Shown piece by piece: positions 17,601 through 27,585 of a DNA stretch of 64,000 nucleotides (position 1 is the first letter of the stretch; each line of letters opens with the position of its first letter). Under the pieces are notes generated by a model. That model was not told the DNA's origin, ran no database searches, and saw only the letters and a list, made by a program, of their open reading frames with translations. A program made the position numbers and the translations under genes. Origin of the DNA: a virus; the IMG/VR virus record IMGVR_UViG_3300010158_000027, positions 124,001 through 188,000 of that record. The stretch is one strand, 5' to 3'.

Positions 17601-19753
17601 GTGACATTTACAAAGTAATTGAGAGTTTAAATAGTCCGAGTCAAATTAAAGCGGCATCAGAAGCTTTACCAAATACTAACGACCCAGTACCGAGTGAATA
17701 TGCCGAAGCCGTCGCTATTGGTCAGGCAGCAGCTTCGATAAATGACAGAATGGCGAATGGTTCCACCACCCCCAATAACTTAATGAATGGTACACCAGCA
17801 AACCTCACCGCGGCTTATAACGATAACCCCAATAACACTAATACACAAACGGACGGTAAAAGAGATGTTGTTGAAAATGGAAATATCCTTAGAACTGATT
17901 TAACAAAAAGATTACTTAGAAAATTATTAAATGAGGCTAATTACTTTGAAATGATTAAGGAAACGAACCCTATGATTTATGATGGGATAAGAAGTAAATT
18001 TAAAAATTTCCATCCGATGTTTCATTCGATAACACCTGAAGGGTTGAATTCTAGACTTACGTTTTTAAATCAATGTATGAGACCTGGAGAAACTATACCA
18101 ACTGCGGTTGATAATGGAGGTAAAACACAATTTGAATATAATGACGTATTTAATAGTGCTTTTGGAACTCCACCGGTTTGTGTTCTAAGGGTGGGGGATT
18201 TTTATCATAGTAAAATCATTATTGAGAGACTTCAAATACGTTACGAGGATGGTAGATTTGATATAAATCCTGAAGGAATTGGGTTACAACCAATGATTGC
18301 TGAGGTTGATTTAAGTTTTAATTTCATTGGTGGACATGGAATTAATAATCCCGTATCTGAATTACAAAATGCGTTATCTTTTAACTATTACGCCAATACT
18401 GAAATGTACGATGAACGAGCGACGATAACTGAAGACGTTTTAACTAAGTTTGATTCTGAGTTATTGGCGGACATTAAAAATTTAACAGGATTGGTAAACC
18501 CATTAGGGACACCTAAGGGTAGTGGTATTGGTAGTACGATAGGTACGATAAAAACAAATGTTCTTGATTTACAAACAAGCGCAATTACCGGAACTATCGA
18601 ATATAAAGACAAGATGGTTGAATTTATAAAGGCGACTGGAGGATATTTTAATGCTCAATTTAATAGTCTAAAAAAAATAAAAGATGAATTACATTTAGGT
18701 GGACTTTTACTTTACACTAAAGACAGAAATTATAAACAAGGGTATTTTGACTACTTAAGTGGTACGACAAATAGTTTAATGACTACAATATTAGGTAAAC
18801 CCGAAAACTATCAAAATAGATTAGATGATTTAATATCCAGAGGTAAGGACGACGTTGATGGGTTATTAACCCCACCACTAACCCAAGTTGAATTGCAAAA
18901 TTTCCCTAATGCTCAAATTAGAAAGGTAAAAAGACAATTAAAATCAATGATTGATGACGTTAAGACGGAGTATTTGGCGGTTTTGGAGGAGGGACAAACA
19001 AGTATAATAAAAGAAGAACTTAACTTTATTACGTTATCTGATCAGTTGAATTTTGTGATTAATAAAAAAGATGGGTATGAAACGGAGAAAAAAACCATAA
19101 TAATTTATGACTTATCTGGTAAAACCGGCACAATTGATGGGAATACGGATACGTATGACGAATTGAAAACTGACTTTTTAAAAATAGGTGGTGACTTAAA
19201 TGTCTTTATGAGTAACTTAGATTCTTTCGGTATTGTACCAACAGGAGAAACCTACACATATAAGGATGATTTTAAAACACAATTATATTTAAATGAGAAC
19301 GAAACTATAGAAAGTCCGACAGAGACTAACGTATTTTATATGTTGTTTGGAAAGGTGATTATAAAGGATCCGAAAACTTTTGTTAACGCATTAGTGGCAG
19401 CAATCGGGGAAGACGCAACAAATAAAACGGAATGGGAAACATTTATCTATGCGAATTTAGGGTTTACCTATGTTGGTGGAGTGCCGACAGAAAAACCCAT
19501 TGGGCTTGTGGCGGATTTTAACAGGTCTAAAAAAAGAATTGATGAACAATTTACGGATTTTAAAAATACGTATTTTGACCCACTACTTCCTAACAACACA
19601 TATAAACCATTCACTAATGTTAAAGAGAGATTACTTGACTATAAAAAACAAGAACCTACAAACACAGATGATGAAACTAACCTTAGAAATGTTTGGCAAA
19701 GTGTGGATGGTGGAGATGCGGATAAATATAATTTGAAGAAAAAAATGAACTAA
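14681..19753 (+). CDS. Giant baseplate/tube-cap protein with N-terminal repeats
   Basis: 1690 residues. After an N-terminal helix (TENFRKKLLLKNLKPYKVDG) come five degenerate repeats of about 50 residues (about 70-330), each opening N-x-(Y/F)-x-P and containing N-x-G-(D/E/N)-(Y/F). Around 850-960 a beta segment (WRTSSRVGY, then MWFPPYDLSF, later RSGTIKFKIVVDHPS) and around 1165-1240 another (PPVCVLRVGDFYHSKIIIER to GHGINNPVSELQNALSFNYY) look like tube-cap/LysM-type baseplate domains in the position of T4 gp48/gp54. The C-terminal 400 residues are charged and helical. It sits between tape measure and gp53, one base before the gp53 start, so a baseplate role is likely; exact equivalence is not established. 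Confidence 0.6.
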   Translation: MESPLSFDSTENFRKKLLLKNLKPYKVDGFYASNDGSVNTEIVLIDYSVIDEQTVDVTAKQIEPRLIGLNKYTPIGGTFGDLVSINLNLNSQTNFGNYSYIQSEGSKLESFGRQKEVESIVQNQYGPEGQQSKTTVTPNLNFQNKPNEGNYGYPDSVGSEIELEGDKQEKLSRVLNKYSPSNIQNGYGDSVLFPLLVIGSNQGDYLYVSNGPNLTTSQSQDSAYVTNLYGPNGGFDSPVNIGLTYQTQSNKGEYSFGVSAPNRTTEQSQKVSYIANIFGPENQPNGFGDMINPNLDYQTYSNQGEFNYETSSPSKTTEQSQSFLYTKNRYNNGDGTYEVLSVEDLAFENINAPYYSSKTTFVFLPSDYTPFSILSNNDINGIVGSEGSLSQDSDLAKLGAKQLQKEFKARLAFELLQQTLGRTILTNSSIDPNSGGVSVKPNLDPFDALGVVMNKIPLLQKDFRITSIGGGILGETLSFTSRLSGLYSPYSLIPGSYFDYPSKNLLSQVTSNPIGAVAGIVTNLATKILSANIDTGSERLLANTSSATRSLLFDLLWYNQYRPKYRLDSGFSPNLIAPGGNFYVGKTKNYLRDLVSPVTDLPKDRNGNPSIGPVYDYGRVGRDFEGTKVNEKLFGLNARPFYDKLGGIQGGFTWSAKKNYLDPGRFVGLKNEKGEDVPGQISKVFENGIKDSFNKTKSSDIELTPGSILDVTQKLVDAGSLALNKLEHVGNAINQISKVFNDGYIETTKGSRVRRYLTPTAAGQIKGSEVKTVVGYEYARLFTKDRPYYSFDELQKKDGNIRKYSSSVFDNTYNLNIAPTVGVDSTNIQLNSQGKMGAKKYMFSIENLAWRTSSRVGYRVEDLPASEIGPNGGRVMWFPPYDLSFDDNTQTNWQDNVFLGRTEPVYTFTNSKRSGTIKFKIVVDHPSVMNILVKKELEKSDESEATKVIDSLFAGCLKYDLVDLLKKFPMFSYSDIYKVIESLNSPSQIKAASEALPNTNDPVPSEYAEAVAIGQAAASINDRMANGSTTPNNLMNGTPANLTAAYNDNPNNTNTQTDGKRDVVENGNILRTDLTKRLLRKLLNEANYFEMIKETNPMIYDGIRSKFKNFHPMFHSITPEGLNSRLTFLNQCMRPGETIPTAVDNGGKTQFEYNDVFNSAFGTPPVCVLRVGDFYHSKIIIERLQIRYEDGRFDINPEGIGLQPMIAEVDLSFNFIGGHGINNPVSELQNALSFNYYANTEMYDERATITEDVLTKFDSELLADIKNLTGLVNPLGTPKGSGIGSTIGTIKTNVLDLQTSAITGTIEYKDKMVEFIKATGGYFNAQFNSLKKIKDELHLGGLLLYTKDRNYKQGYFDYLSGTTNSLMTTILGKPENYQNRLDDLISRGKDDVDGLLTPPLTQVELQNFPNAQIRKVKRQLKSMIDDVKTEYLAVLEEGQTSIIKEELNFITLSDQLNFVINKKDGYETEKKTIIIYDLSGKTGTIDGNTDTYDELKTDFLKIGGDLNVFMSNLDSFGIVPTGETYTYKDDFKTQLYLNENETIESPTETNVFYMLFGKVIIKDPKTFVNALVAAIGEDATNKTEWETFIYANLGFTYVGGVPTEKPIGLVADFNRSKKRIDEQFTDFKNTYFDPLLPNNTYKPFTNVKERLLDYKKQEPTNTDDETNLRNVWQSVDGGDADKYNLKKKMN
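14888..15670 (+). repeat. Five ~50-residue protein repeats in baseplate gene
   Basis: Repeat starts in the protein are NKYTP, NQYGP, NKYSP, NLYGP and NIFGP, each about 50 residues apart, with a sixth partial copy at NRYNN. Copies 3-5 also share TT-(S/E)-QSQ. DNA copies have diverged, so the repeat is visible only at protein level. Confidence 0.75.
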
Positions 19754-19754
19754 G

Positions 19755-20072
19755 ATGGAATATTACAGAAGATATGATAAGTTTTTAATTAATGGTTTAC
19801 AAACTGTTGTACCTTATGTTAGTATTGGTAATCGTCCATCGGATCAAAAATACGTATATAGAGAAAACCAAAGTAGGTTGGATAAAATCAGTTATGAAAA
19901 GTATGGTAGCCCATATTTTGGTTGGTTAATTTTAAATGCAAACCCAATTTATGGGGGACTTGAAACGAATATTCCTGATGGAACGATTTTAATTATACCA
20001 TATCCGTTATTAAGTGCTTTGCAAGACTACAAAAATGCGGTAGATACCTATATTTTTTATTATGGCAGATAA
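19755..20072 (+). CDS. Baseplate wedge protein, gp53-like
   Basis: 105 residues. The core DKISYEKYGSPYFGWLIL followed by NANPIYGG and IPDGTILIIPYP is the LysM-like fold of T4 gp53 (a wedge component that joins adjacent wedges around the hub). T4 gp53 is larger (196 residues), so this is a compact version. Start follows the upstream stop by one base, and the last 11 bases overlap the start of the next gene, so all three genes are translationally coupled. Confidence 0.65.
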   Translation: MEYYRRYDKFLINGLQTVVPYVSIGNRPSDQKYVYRENQSRLDKISYEKYGSPYFGWLILNANPIYGGLETNIPDGTILIIPYPLLSALQDYKNAVDTYIFYYGR

Positions 20073-23000
20073 TTTAAATCAAAAGTCAATCTACGTTGAA
20101 ACAGATTACGATAACATAATACTGGTTGACCCTAATAAGATTGTTATTGATAATGAGGTGAAAGAACGTCTTGTTAATCACGAAGACTTAGTTTTCTACG
20201 CGAATTTAGAGACTAATGTAATTCCTAGAACAAAATTAGCCGTTGGGGATTCTTTTGATAGTCCTGTGATAAATAGTAGTATTGCCAATCTAAAGGGTGG
20301 TATGGACGGATCACAAATTAATTTTCTACAACCTCATGGTAAAAAAACCGGGGCATTTGATACTAGTTGGTCTGATCAGTTATCGGGATTAGGAGCTAAA
20401 GAAGGTAAGGGAATAAACCAAACCACAGAATCCGCACAAAATAGAGACGGTAAAATTGTTTATAATCGAAATGTTAAAACAACTCAAAATACCCAACTAT
20501 TGGGGATAAAAGACATAAGTGTTAATATTTCGGGACTTGGAATACCGACAGTTAAGATTACTCTTGTTGATGTGCAGGGTAGAACATTATTCGAACAAGG
20601 AGAAAAATCTATTTATTCTGTATTTTTTAATTTACCGTATCCGTTATTTTATTTAACACTTAAAGGTTACTATGGGAAGGCAATAAGATATGCGTTGAAC
20701 CTGACAAAATTTAACGCATCGTTCGAACAAAGATCGGGTAACTATATTATTGAATTAAATTTTATTGGGAGAAATACGGGACTTTTGAGTGACACGTTAC
20801 TTAGTTATGCTAAAACTGCGCCAAAAATGACACCAACAACTATTAATGTAAAACCAACAACCACAACAAATATATCAACTAATAGTAGTAACACAACAAC
20901 AACTCAATCATCTGTGGGTGAACAAACGCTAAAAGAGGTATACACGATATATAAATCAAAAGGTTTAATTGATAATAACTTTCCGGAATTAAGTATTGAT
21001 GAATTTATTGAACGTGCGGATAGTTTTGTTACTAATATGGAGCAAGGTATAAAAAACGGAGATTTTGTCGTTTTAAGTGATGTGTCTAAATTTAGAAATG
21101 AATTATTAGAAATTAAAGATAGGGTGTATGCTGTACCTATTGCAAAATATTTAGATACGAATAACTATATAGTCTATAATAAACAAATTTATTATCCGTT
21201 TAGGGCGAATATTGATTACCAAAAAAGAGAAACAATAATTGCTGATATAGAATCTGAAATTAAGGCAACAAATAATAATTTAAAAAATAACGCATCCTTT
21301 GGTGATAATGCTGAGTATGTTATTGCGGGAAACACAACAAAAAACCCAATAACCGTATCGTTAGATAGTAATGTTATTTTTGAAAAAGTCTCATACGATC
21401 AACTCACTACCGAAGATTTTAAAAATACATTAAAAGTTAGACTAGGTAGGGATCCTGAACAGGATGAACTCGATAGGTTTAGGGTGCAAACCACACAAGA
21501 CTTCCAACTATACGGTAAAAAAATAGATACGGCTACCGGTAATTTGGTGGACGACATACCAACCCTATTTAAGTATGGTGAATCAAAAATTGGAGATACG
21601 GGTCCGTTTAAAATAAATAGTTTTTTATATGATATAGATCGTGGACTAACTAGAATTAGTGCTGCGGAACAAGAGATTGAACAACAATTCACCGACGATT
21701 TGGCAACAAAAATTATAGACGACAAAAGTGGGCTTGGATTTAAACCCACCATAAGAAATATTTTTGCAATTTTAATCGCTGGTGTGGACACATTTTATCG
21801 ACTAATGGATAAGACACATACAAACGCTTGGAATCAGAGAACTAACCCATATAGGGTTAATAGTATTATCCCACCAGATAAGAATTTTGGTATTGACTCC
21901 AAGAATGTGATTAATGGTGTAGGACAATTAAATGATGCTAATTTAGTTTATCCTTGGCCGACATACTTCACTAAACAAAAACAAAAAGACGACACAAGCG
22001 GAAGAGAACTTTATACTGTAAATTATATTGGTGATAGTAAAAACTTGGCAACGACTAACGGTGGAGACTACACCGCTTGGCCCGAAATTGCCTTTTTGGA
22101 GGATTACATATCAGCATCAACTAGTAAGTCTCCATTAAAAAATAGAAGCGCATATACTAACCCCACTGAAGCATCAAAATACGGATCTTCAAATACGTTG
22201 GAGTTTCCATTTGAAACGTTTCCTTATGAGAACTTATCAGAAATATCTTTCCTTTATGAGATGTACGAAAGGTTATATACGTTGGTTAATTATACTAACA
22301 TATACCGAGGCGATTATAAGACATTGCAGGTTGATAAATTTTTGGCAGATATGGAGGCTCGAAATGTTATGTTAGGATCATCAAACAGCATTTCTCTAAA
22401 AGAAAAATTAAAAACATCTAAATTTAATTTAACCACACTAAGGGGATATTTAAAAAATATTTCAAATAACGGAACGGGACAAAGTTGGGGTAATTATGAA
22501 AGAGATTTGTACGTTACCGAATATATTGATAATATGGTTAAAACTGATTCTGGAATATATTCATTAGACACTATTAATGGTAGATCAATATCGTTAGAAA
22601 ACAGTGTACCATTAATTACTGAATTTGAAAAATTTTTAAAAGGTTCCGAACAGAAAAAGGTTAGTTTTTTAGAAACGCTACCCTTTGCTAATAAACAGTT
22701 TTTCAAATCGGTACTGTCTTTGACACCCGAAGACTATAACGATACGTCAAAAACTGTGATATTTTTAGACGATAAAAAAACAATCGCCAGACTTAACGAA
22801 TCGACCGACGTTAAAGTGATAAAACCATTTTACGTGGGAACCAAAAGTATTTTTAATAATTTTAATGTAAAAATTTTAACAAATAAAAATGTTGGTACAA
22901 TTAATAGTTATATAACATTTAAATCTTTTTATGGTGATAGGACATTTGAATCCGGATACATAACTGAAAAGGCAGTTATTTATGATTCATCATATAACGG

Positions 23001-26000
23001 AAATGTTGGGAATAATATCCAACGAACATCTTTTTTAAATACCCCCCATTTTATCAACTCAATTTTAAAGGGGGTGGAGAAAGAAAAAAATGGTGAGACA
23101 AACCCATACGTGAGTACTGGTTATCTTTTTTTAAATTCACTACCACTTGAAAGTACTGAAGGGGCTCTTAATGATTATGATAACGAAAAGTTTGTGGGGT
23201 ATTTAGCATCATCGTTTAAAAAGTTTTCAGCAATACACCAAATGCCGTACGCATCACTATTAAAGTTTGGGTCACTGTGGCATAGATATAAAAAATATGA
23301 AGAAGAAGGTATAGATATCTTAGATGATGTTTGGACAGATTTTGATTATAAAGCATATTATGACCCAACAGGGGATACTTTAAATCGAGAATATAAAATT
23401 GTAAACTACACTGGTGGTTCTGAAAGTTTTAGGGCGTATAGAAATGAAACGATTACTACATCAAAAACGAGGGACGTTTTTAATTATGGGTTTTACCCTA
23501 AATTAATGAATGACTTTCATTACTTTTTCACTAAAAAAGATTTATTTAATACGTATGATCAAACAGAATTTAAAGATTTATATGATAGTGGTAAATTAAA
23601 AATTGGACTTAACACTAAAGCGGGAAAAATCGCAACATACGGGACAGATATTACTGATATTAATAGATCAATTATAAATAATTCTTATTATCAGTATTTA
23701 ATTTTTGATAAAGACCCGACAATTGACAAGTCAAATAAGGTATATATACCCATCCCGTCTTGTGGGGGAATTCCGATAAATCAGGCGAATTATGAATGTT
23801 TTAATAGTTTAAATAAATTAACCATCGAAATTAAAGATAACCCATCGGTGTATAATGGTAGTGTTAGAGCTTTTTGGGGATCACCACAATTTGGGTATTT
23901 TGATAATGGGTTAATCACAAAACCAACACCATACGAATACATTAACACATCTATTGGGCAAATATATGGTTCGATACAGACTTTATTTGCTTGTTTCGAT
24001 AAAAAGACTTTAGACACATTTGAAACCGCATTTTTGTCTTTCTGTAAACCGGACCCGACTTATACGGACTTAAATACTATACAAAAAGAAACAACGATAA
24101 GTAAACGTTATTCGTCCGAATTTAAACAATTAAAATTTGTACTTAAAAAAATATTCACATTAAAGGATACCGAGTTAAATATAACTAACCAACAAAATAA
24201 TGATGGTGAAGAAATATCGCAAAAACAAGTATACCATGTTACAAAATATATTCAGGAATTTTTAAATTTTGACGTTATTTTAAAATTAGGTAATGTTGGT
24301 GGGTATGATAGAAAAGTGTTTAATAGTTTTGTTAATGTCGCACCATTTACACCTATTAATCCTATAGTGTTTAGTCCTTACGTGACAGGAACTTTGCCTG
24401 GTGCAGGACAAGGTACCACGCTTTTAGCTTCACAAACTAATCATAGTGATGAATGGAAAACACTAAAAACCCATGTCGGGTTTTCAACTATACAGGGTGT
24501 TAATTATTCCGATACTGGATCCACAATAACTGATTTCTTTATTGATATGAATATTGGGTTCACTGTGGATAATATAATAAACCTAACCCAACTGATTAAA
24601 GTATTTGCGAAAGAAAAAATAAATAAATTATTAGATGGTGAACCTTTTAGTGATACTATATTTAATACGTTAGTTAAGGATTTCTTATTGGAAAGGGAGG
24701 GAATATTATCCGATATGGTTACTGAAGTTTCGTCTTATTTAGACACCAACTTACCAAATATTACTATTACTAATAATAATACTAAGTCAGTTTTAGAGGG
24801 CAATGTCGCTAAGCTTAGTATGTATAACACTTTCCAAGCGTTTAACGATAAGTGGGTTGCTGGCAGTGATTTTACGACAAGAACAATGTTCGAAGACTTT
24901 TTATTTCACGACACGGCTAATCATGATATTGGTGATCAATTACAGATAGATATTATGTCGGTAAAAGAGTTATTAAAAAATAGTGATCCGGCAACCGATA
25001 TATTATTAATAATTGGTGACATACTTAAAAAATGTGGAGATATGTTATTTTTCTCCATGCCTGCGTATATTAATTTTTATGGGTTAAATAGTCCATTAAA
25101 AAAACCGACACCTTTAAACATTGATATACCTAATTCATTGTTCGGTACTTGGACCAACGTTAACTATTTAGATTCTAGACCTAAATTTATTTGTGTTTAC
25201 GTGGGAAAACCATCTGAAAGACCGGATTCGAAGGCTAATGAATTTGTTTTATATGCTGACGATAGCTTTGATTTGAGAAACCCAACAACAAACCCTCTAA
25301 GAATTGCGACGGATAAACAAAACCCATCTGTATCAAATAAGGTTGTCGCGTTTAATGTTGATTTTGGTATTAGAAACCAAAACATGTTTAGTAGTATAAA
25401 TGTGAGTATGAACGATAAAAAACCAACCAACGCGACGTTTTTGGTGAATGACCAACTGGCAAACGGGGTAAACGGAGATAAATTAGCACAACAAACAACA
25501 TCATTATATAGTTTATATAAATCAATGAGTTACGCTTGTACCGTAACATATATGGGTAATGCTATGATACAACCTTTAATGTATTTTAATTTAAGACACG
25601 TACCTTTATTTTATGGTCCATATTACATCTTCGAAGTAAAACATACAATATCTTCTGAAAAATTTGAAACCGAATTTCATGGGTCTAGAATGCCTAAATT
25701 TGCGTTACCACAACCCGATAACTTAGCTACGTTTATTAAAGTAAACTATTTGGAAAATTACAAATCGGAAATACTAAAACAAGAAAATCCGAGTACCAAA
25801 AATGAAGAGTCACTTACTTTGTTGGATCCTGAAAACCAAGTAAATGAGAATAACTTAAGATTAAAACCTGAGGAAGATTGTCAATTAAGGGTTAATGAAA
25901 ACTATAAAACATTACCATACGATAAATTGGTTAGAGACGAAATGACACTTGTAGATTTAAAGAATTTAATTAATAGTGCGGTTACTCTTGATAGAACAAT

Positions 26001-26499
26001 GAAGGTGTTAATATTTACTATCGCAATTTCTAGACCAATGAATTTATTAAAAAGTGATGTTATCAGTGTCCCTAACAATAATTTATTTGAAGTGAGCGCA
26101 ATTAATAATTATTTTGGTAATGGTCCTGAATTTAAAAAATTACTTTGTTATGATGATGGAGTTGCGGGAGTACCTATTTTTTCATTTGATAATAAATCCC
26201 AATCCGCTAAAGTTTTGAATCGGTGGTATAATCAGATATCTAAAATGGTACCAAACCTTAATATTTTAAATACTGCCGTGGGTTTAACTCCTGAGCAAAT
26301 TGAACAAAAAACCATCACCCAATTAATAATAACTACATGGGACAATTTAAGTGGTGTTGGCGGACTAAATCCATTGGATGAGCAAGGAATAAGATCATTT
26401 GTTTTAGATAACGTTAATAGTGGTAACAAACAGGCTAAAGACGCCTACGAACTTTACCAAACGTTAGTTGAAGGGGCTCAAAGGTATTTCCCTATGTAA
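20062..26499 (+). CDS. Giant baseplate protein, probable hub-like C-terminal part
   Basis: 2145 residues. The N-terminal 260 residues contain beta segments (LLGIKDISVNISG, then PTVKITLVDVQG and GNYIIELNFIGRNTGLLSD) typical of tail-tip scaffolds. A short Thr/Asn/Ser-rich linker follows at about 256-290. Near the C-terminus, VTYMGNAMIQPLMYFNLRHV, PLFYGPYYIFEVKH and an FHGSR turn match the pattern of gp27/late-control hub proteins, in which a strand pair carries the Gly-Pro-Tyr turn. I see no lysozyme motif. It probably combines functions that T4 splits over several hub proteins. It starts inside the gp53 gene by 11 bases. Confidence 0.5.
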   Translation: MADNLNQKSIYVETDYDNIILVDPNKIVIDNEVKERLVNHEDLVFYANLETNVIPRTKLAVGDSFDSPVINSSIANLKGGMDGSQINFLQPHGKKTGAFDTSWSDQLSGLGAKEGKGINQTTESAQNRDGKIVYNRNVKTTQNTQLLGIKDISVNISGLGIPTVKITLVDVQGRTLFEQGEKSIYSVFFNLPYPLFYLTLKGYYGKAIRYALNLTKFNASFEQRSGNYIIELNFIGRNTGLLSDTLLSYAKTAPKMTPTTINVKPTTTTNISTNSSNTTTTQSSVGEQTLKEVYTIYKSKGLIDNNFPELSIDEFIERADSFVTNMEQGIKNGDFVVLSDVSKFRNELLEIKDRVYAVPIAKYLDTNNYIVYNKQIYYPFRANIDYQKRETIIADIESEIKATNNNLKNNASFGDNAEYVIAGNTTKNPITVSLDSNVIFEKVSYDQLTTEDFKNTLKVRLGRDPEQDELDRFRVQTTQDFQLYGKKIDTATGNLVDDIPTLFKYGESKIGDTGPFKINSFLYDIDRGLTRISAAEQEIEQQFTDDLATKIIDDKSGLGFKPTIRNIFAILIAGVDTFYRLMDKTHTNAWNQRTNPYRVNSIIPPDKNFGIDSKNVINGVGQLNDANLVYPWPTYFTKQKQKDDTSGRELYTVNYIGDSKNLATTNGGDYTAWPEIAFLEDYISASTSKSPLKNRSAYTNPTEASKYGSSNTLEFPFETFPYENLSEISFLYEMYERLYTLVNYTNIYRGDYKTLQVDKFLADMEARNVMLGSSNSISLKEKLKTSKFNLTTLRGYLKNISNNGTGQSWGNYERDLYVTEYIDNMVKTDSGIYSLDTINGRSISLENSVPLITEFEKFLKGSEQKKVSFLETLPFANKQFFKSVLSLTPEDYNDTSKTVIFLDDKKTIARLNESTDVKVIKPFYVGTKSIFNNFNVKILTNKNVGTINSYITFKSFYGDRTFESGYITEKAVIYDSSYNGNVGNNIQRTSFLNTPHFINSILKGVEKEKNGETNPYVSTGYLFLNSLPLESTEGALNDYDNEKFVGYLASSFKKFSAIHQMPYASLLKFGSLWHRYKKYEEEGIDILDDVWTDFDYKAYYDPTGDTLNREYKIVNYTGGSESFRAYRNETITTSKTRDVFNYGFYPKLMNDFHYFFTKKDLFNTYDQTEFKDLYDSGKLKIGLNTKAGKIATYGTDITDINRSIINNSYYQYLIFDKDPTIDKSNKVYIPIPSCGGIPINQANYECFNSLNKLTIEIKDNPSVYNGSVRAFWGSPQFGYFDNGLITKPTPYEYINTSIGQIYGSIQTLFACFDKKTLDTFETAFLSFCKPDPTYTDLNTIQKETTISKRYSSEFKQLKFVLKKIFTLKDTELNITNQQNNDGEEISQKQVYHVTKYIQEFLNFDVILKLGNVGGYDRKVFNSFVNVAPFTPINPIVFSPYVTGTLPGAGQGTTLLASQTNHSDEWKTLKTHVGFSTIQGVNYSDTGSTITDFFIDMNIGFTVDNIINLTQLIKVFAKEKINKLLDGEPFSDTIFNTLVKDFLLEREGILSDMVTEVSSYLDTNLPNITITNNNTKSVLEGNVAKLSMYNTFQAFNDKWVAGSDFTTRTMFEDFLFHDTANHDIGDQLQIDIMSVKELLKNSDPATDILLIIGDILKKCGDMLFFSMPAYINFYGLNSPLKKPTPLNIDIPNSLFGTWTNVNYLDSRPKFICVYVGKPSERPDSKANEFVLYADDSFDLRNPTTNPLRIATDKQNPSVSNKVVAFNVDFGIRNQNMFSSINVSMNDKKPTNATFLVNDQLANGVNGDKLAQQTTSLYSLYKSMSYACTVTYMGNAMIQPLMYFNLRHVPLFYGPYYIFEVKHTISSEKFETEFHGSRMPKFALPQPDNLATFIKVNYLENYKSEILKQENPSTKNEESLTLLDPENQVNENNLRLKPEEDCQLRVNENYKTLPYDKLVRDEMTLVDLKNLINSAVTLDRTMKVLIFTIAISRPMNLLKSDVISVPNNNLFEVSAINNYFGNGPEFKKLLCYDDGVAGVPIFSFDNKSQSAKVLNRWYNQISKMVPNLNILNTAVGLTPEQIEQKTITQLIITTWDNLSGVGGLNPLDEQGIRSFVLDNVNSGNKQAKDAYELYQTLVEGAQRYFPM

Positions 26500-26526
26500 T
26501 AATTTAAATTTTTCACACTATCGGTA

Positions 26527-26534
26527 TATTTATA
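26527..26534 (+). promoter_or_regulatory. TATTTATA element
   Basis: TATTTATATATAAAATAAAG before the ATG at 26549, 14 bases away. This ends the large baseplate unit and starts a two-gene unit. Confidence 0.4.
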
Positions 26535-26548
26535 TATAAAATAAAGTT

Positions 26549-26773
26549 ATGAATGTAAAAAATTTATTAGACGACTACCTTAACAAGGATACTAGAGTAA
26601 CTGAAAAACAAACACAAAACGGATTTAAAGAAGTTTGTGATTTAGATACTGGTGATTGTTATACGGTTAGAATGAAGGATGGGTTGATTGAAAGAGTCGA
26701 CAACACAATTAAAACAAATAGAACGTTAAGAGTTGAAACGCCTACTGGTGTTAAAACATTATTGAATGGTTAA
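26549..26773 (+). CDS. Small protein of unknown function
   Basis: 74 residues, MNVKNLLDDYLNKDTRVTEK then a two-Cys CDLDTGDC turn and beta strands (YTVRMKDGLIERVDN). No family recognised. Its candidate promoter and close link with the next gene (overlap or 10-base gap depending on that gene's start) suggest it is part of the same virion or assembly unit. Confidence 0.6.
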   Translation: MNVKNLLDDYLNKDTRVTEKQTQNGFKEVCDLDTGDCYTVRMKDGLIERVDNTIKTNRTLRVETPTGVKTLLNG

Positions 26774-26783
26774 AAATATAAAA

Positions 26784-27488
26784 ATGAATTTAGAAAGAAA
26801 GATATTAGAGGAATTAAAACGTTTTAACGATATTAACACGTATATCATTAAAGAACAGGGTGAAGTTCCACCACCACCACCTGAAGAAGGTGGAGGAGAC
26901 TTAGGACTTCCACCCGCACCTCCGGCAGATGCGGCAGCAGGAGCTCCCCCAGCAGATGCTCCGGCACCACCAGCGGCAGATTCAGGAGCTGATGAAATAC
27001 CGGAACCTGTTGATGTTGACACAGATCCAGATGTTGAAGAAGTGGATTCGGATGGAGAAACAAAAGGTGATGATGGTGAATCTGAGGAGTTAGATATCAC
27101 TGATTTAGTTACCGCTCAGCAAGAAATCAAAACCAAGCAAGACGAATTTATGGATGGTATATTTACTAAGTTAGATGATTTGGAGTCAAAACTAGTACAT
27201 ATGGACGATATCATGGCTAAGATTAATTCACTAGAAACTAAATTTGATAAGTATAGAGAAAAAACTCCTGAAGAAAAATTAATGTTAAGATCGTTAGATT
27301 CGTACCCATACAGTCAAAAGTTAACCGATTTCTTTGATGATAAAAAACCGGAAATGGAGGAAACGGGCAAAAACGAATATATATTAACGTCGGACGATGT
27401 TGAGGACTTCTCCCCTAATGAGATGAAAAAAACGTTTAACCAATATAACGAAAGAAATGAAAGGTTAAAAAGAAAAAATAGAATATAA
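26784..27488 (+). CDS. Pro/Ala-rich acidic coiled-coil protein
   Basis: 234 residues from the ATG at 26784, chosen because A-rich sequence precedes it and MNLERKILEELKRF is a natural N-terminal helix; an upstream ATG at 26766 adds six residues. After a 24-residue helix comes a low-complexity segment (about 28-75: runs of Pro, Gly, Ala), an acidic segment, a coiled coil (about 115-170: LDDLESKLVHMDDIMAKI and on), and a folded end. Such a linker-plus-coil layout suits a scaffold, core or virion-bound protein. No family assignment. A terminator follows 3 bases after the stop. Confidence 0.6.
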   Translation: MNLERKILEELKRFNDINTYIIKEQGEVPPPPPEEGGGDLGLPPAPPADAAAGAPPADAPAPPAADSGADEIPEPVDVDTDPDVEEVDSDGETKGDDGESEELDITDLVTAQQEIKTKQDEFMDGIFTKLDDLESKLVHMDDIMAKINSLETKFDKYREKTPEEKLMLRSLDSYPYSQKLTDFFDDKKPEMEETGKNEYILTSDDVEDFSPNEMKKTFNQYNERNERLKRKNRI

Positions 27489-27490
27489 AA

Positions 27491-27518
27491 AGAAGGTGTC
27501 GTAAGACACCTTTTTTAT
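27491..27518 (+). terminator. Rho-independent terminator, GTAA tetraloop
   Basis: AAGGTGTC (27493-27500) pairs perfectly with GACACCTT (27505-27512) around GTAA, a GNRA-type tetraloop, followed by TTTTATTT. It separates virion genes from the replication block. Confidence 0.9.
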
Positions 27519-27546
27519 TTGACATTGGACAAAAATCACTTATAAT
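27519..27546 (+). promoter_or_regulatory. Sigma-70-like promoter for SSB gene
   Basis: TTGACA (27519-27524), 16-base spacer, TATAAT (27541-27546), directly after the terminator and 39 bases before the SSB ATG. It matches the bacterial housekeeping consensus and, unlike virion units, has no TATTTATA element. Probably an early or middle promoter read by host polymerase. Confidence 0.75.
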
Positions 27547-27585
27547 TGTTATAGATAAAAGAGTTAAAATTTAAAAAACAAATCT

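Noticed and set aside
26759-27100. Minus-strand Gly/Ser/Ala-rich frame
   Set aside because: Mirror of the Pro/Ala-rich coding segment; no start context.
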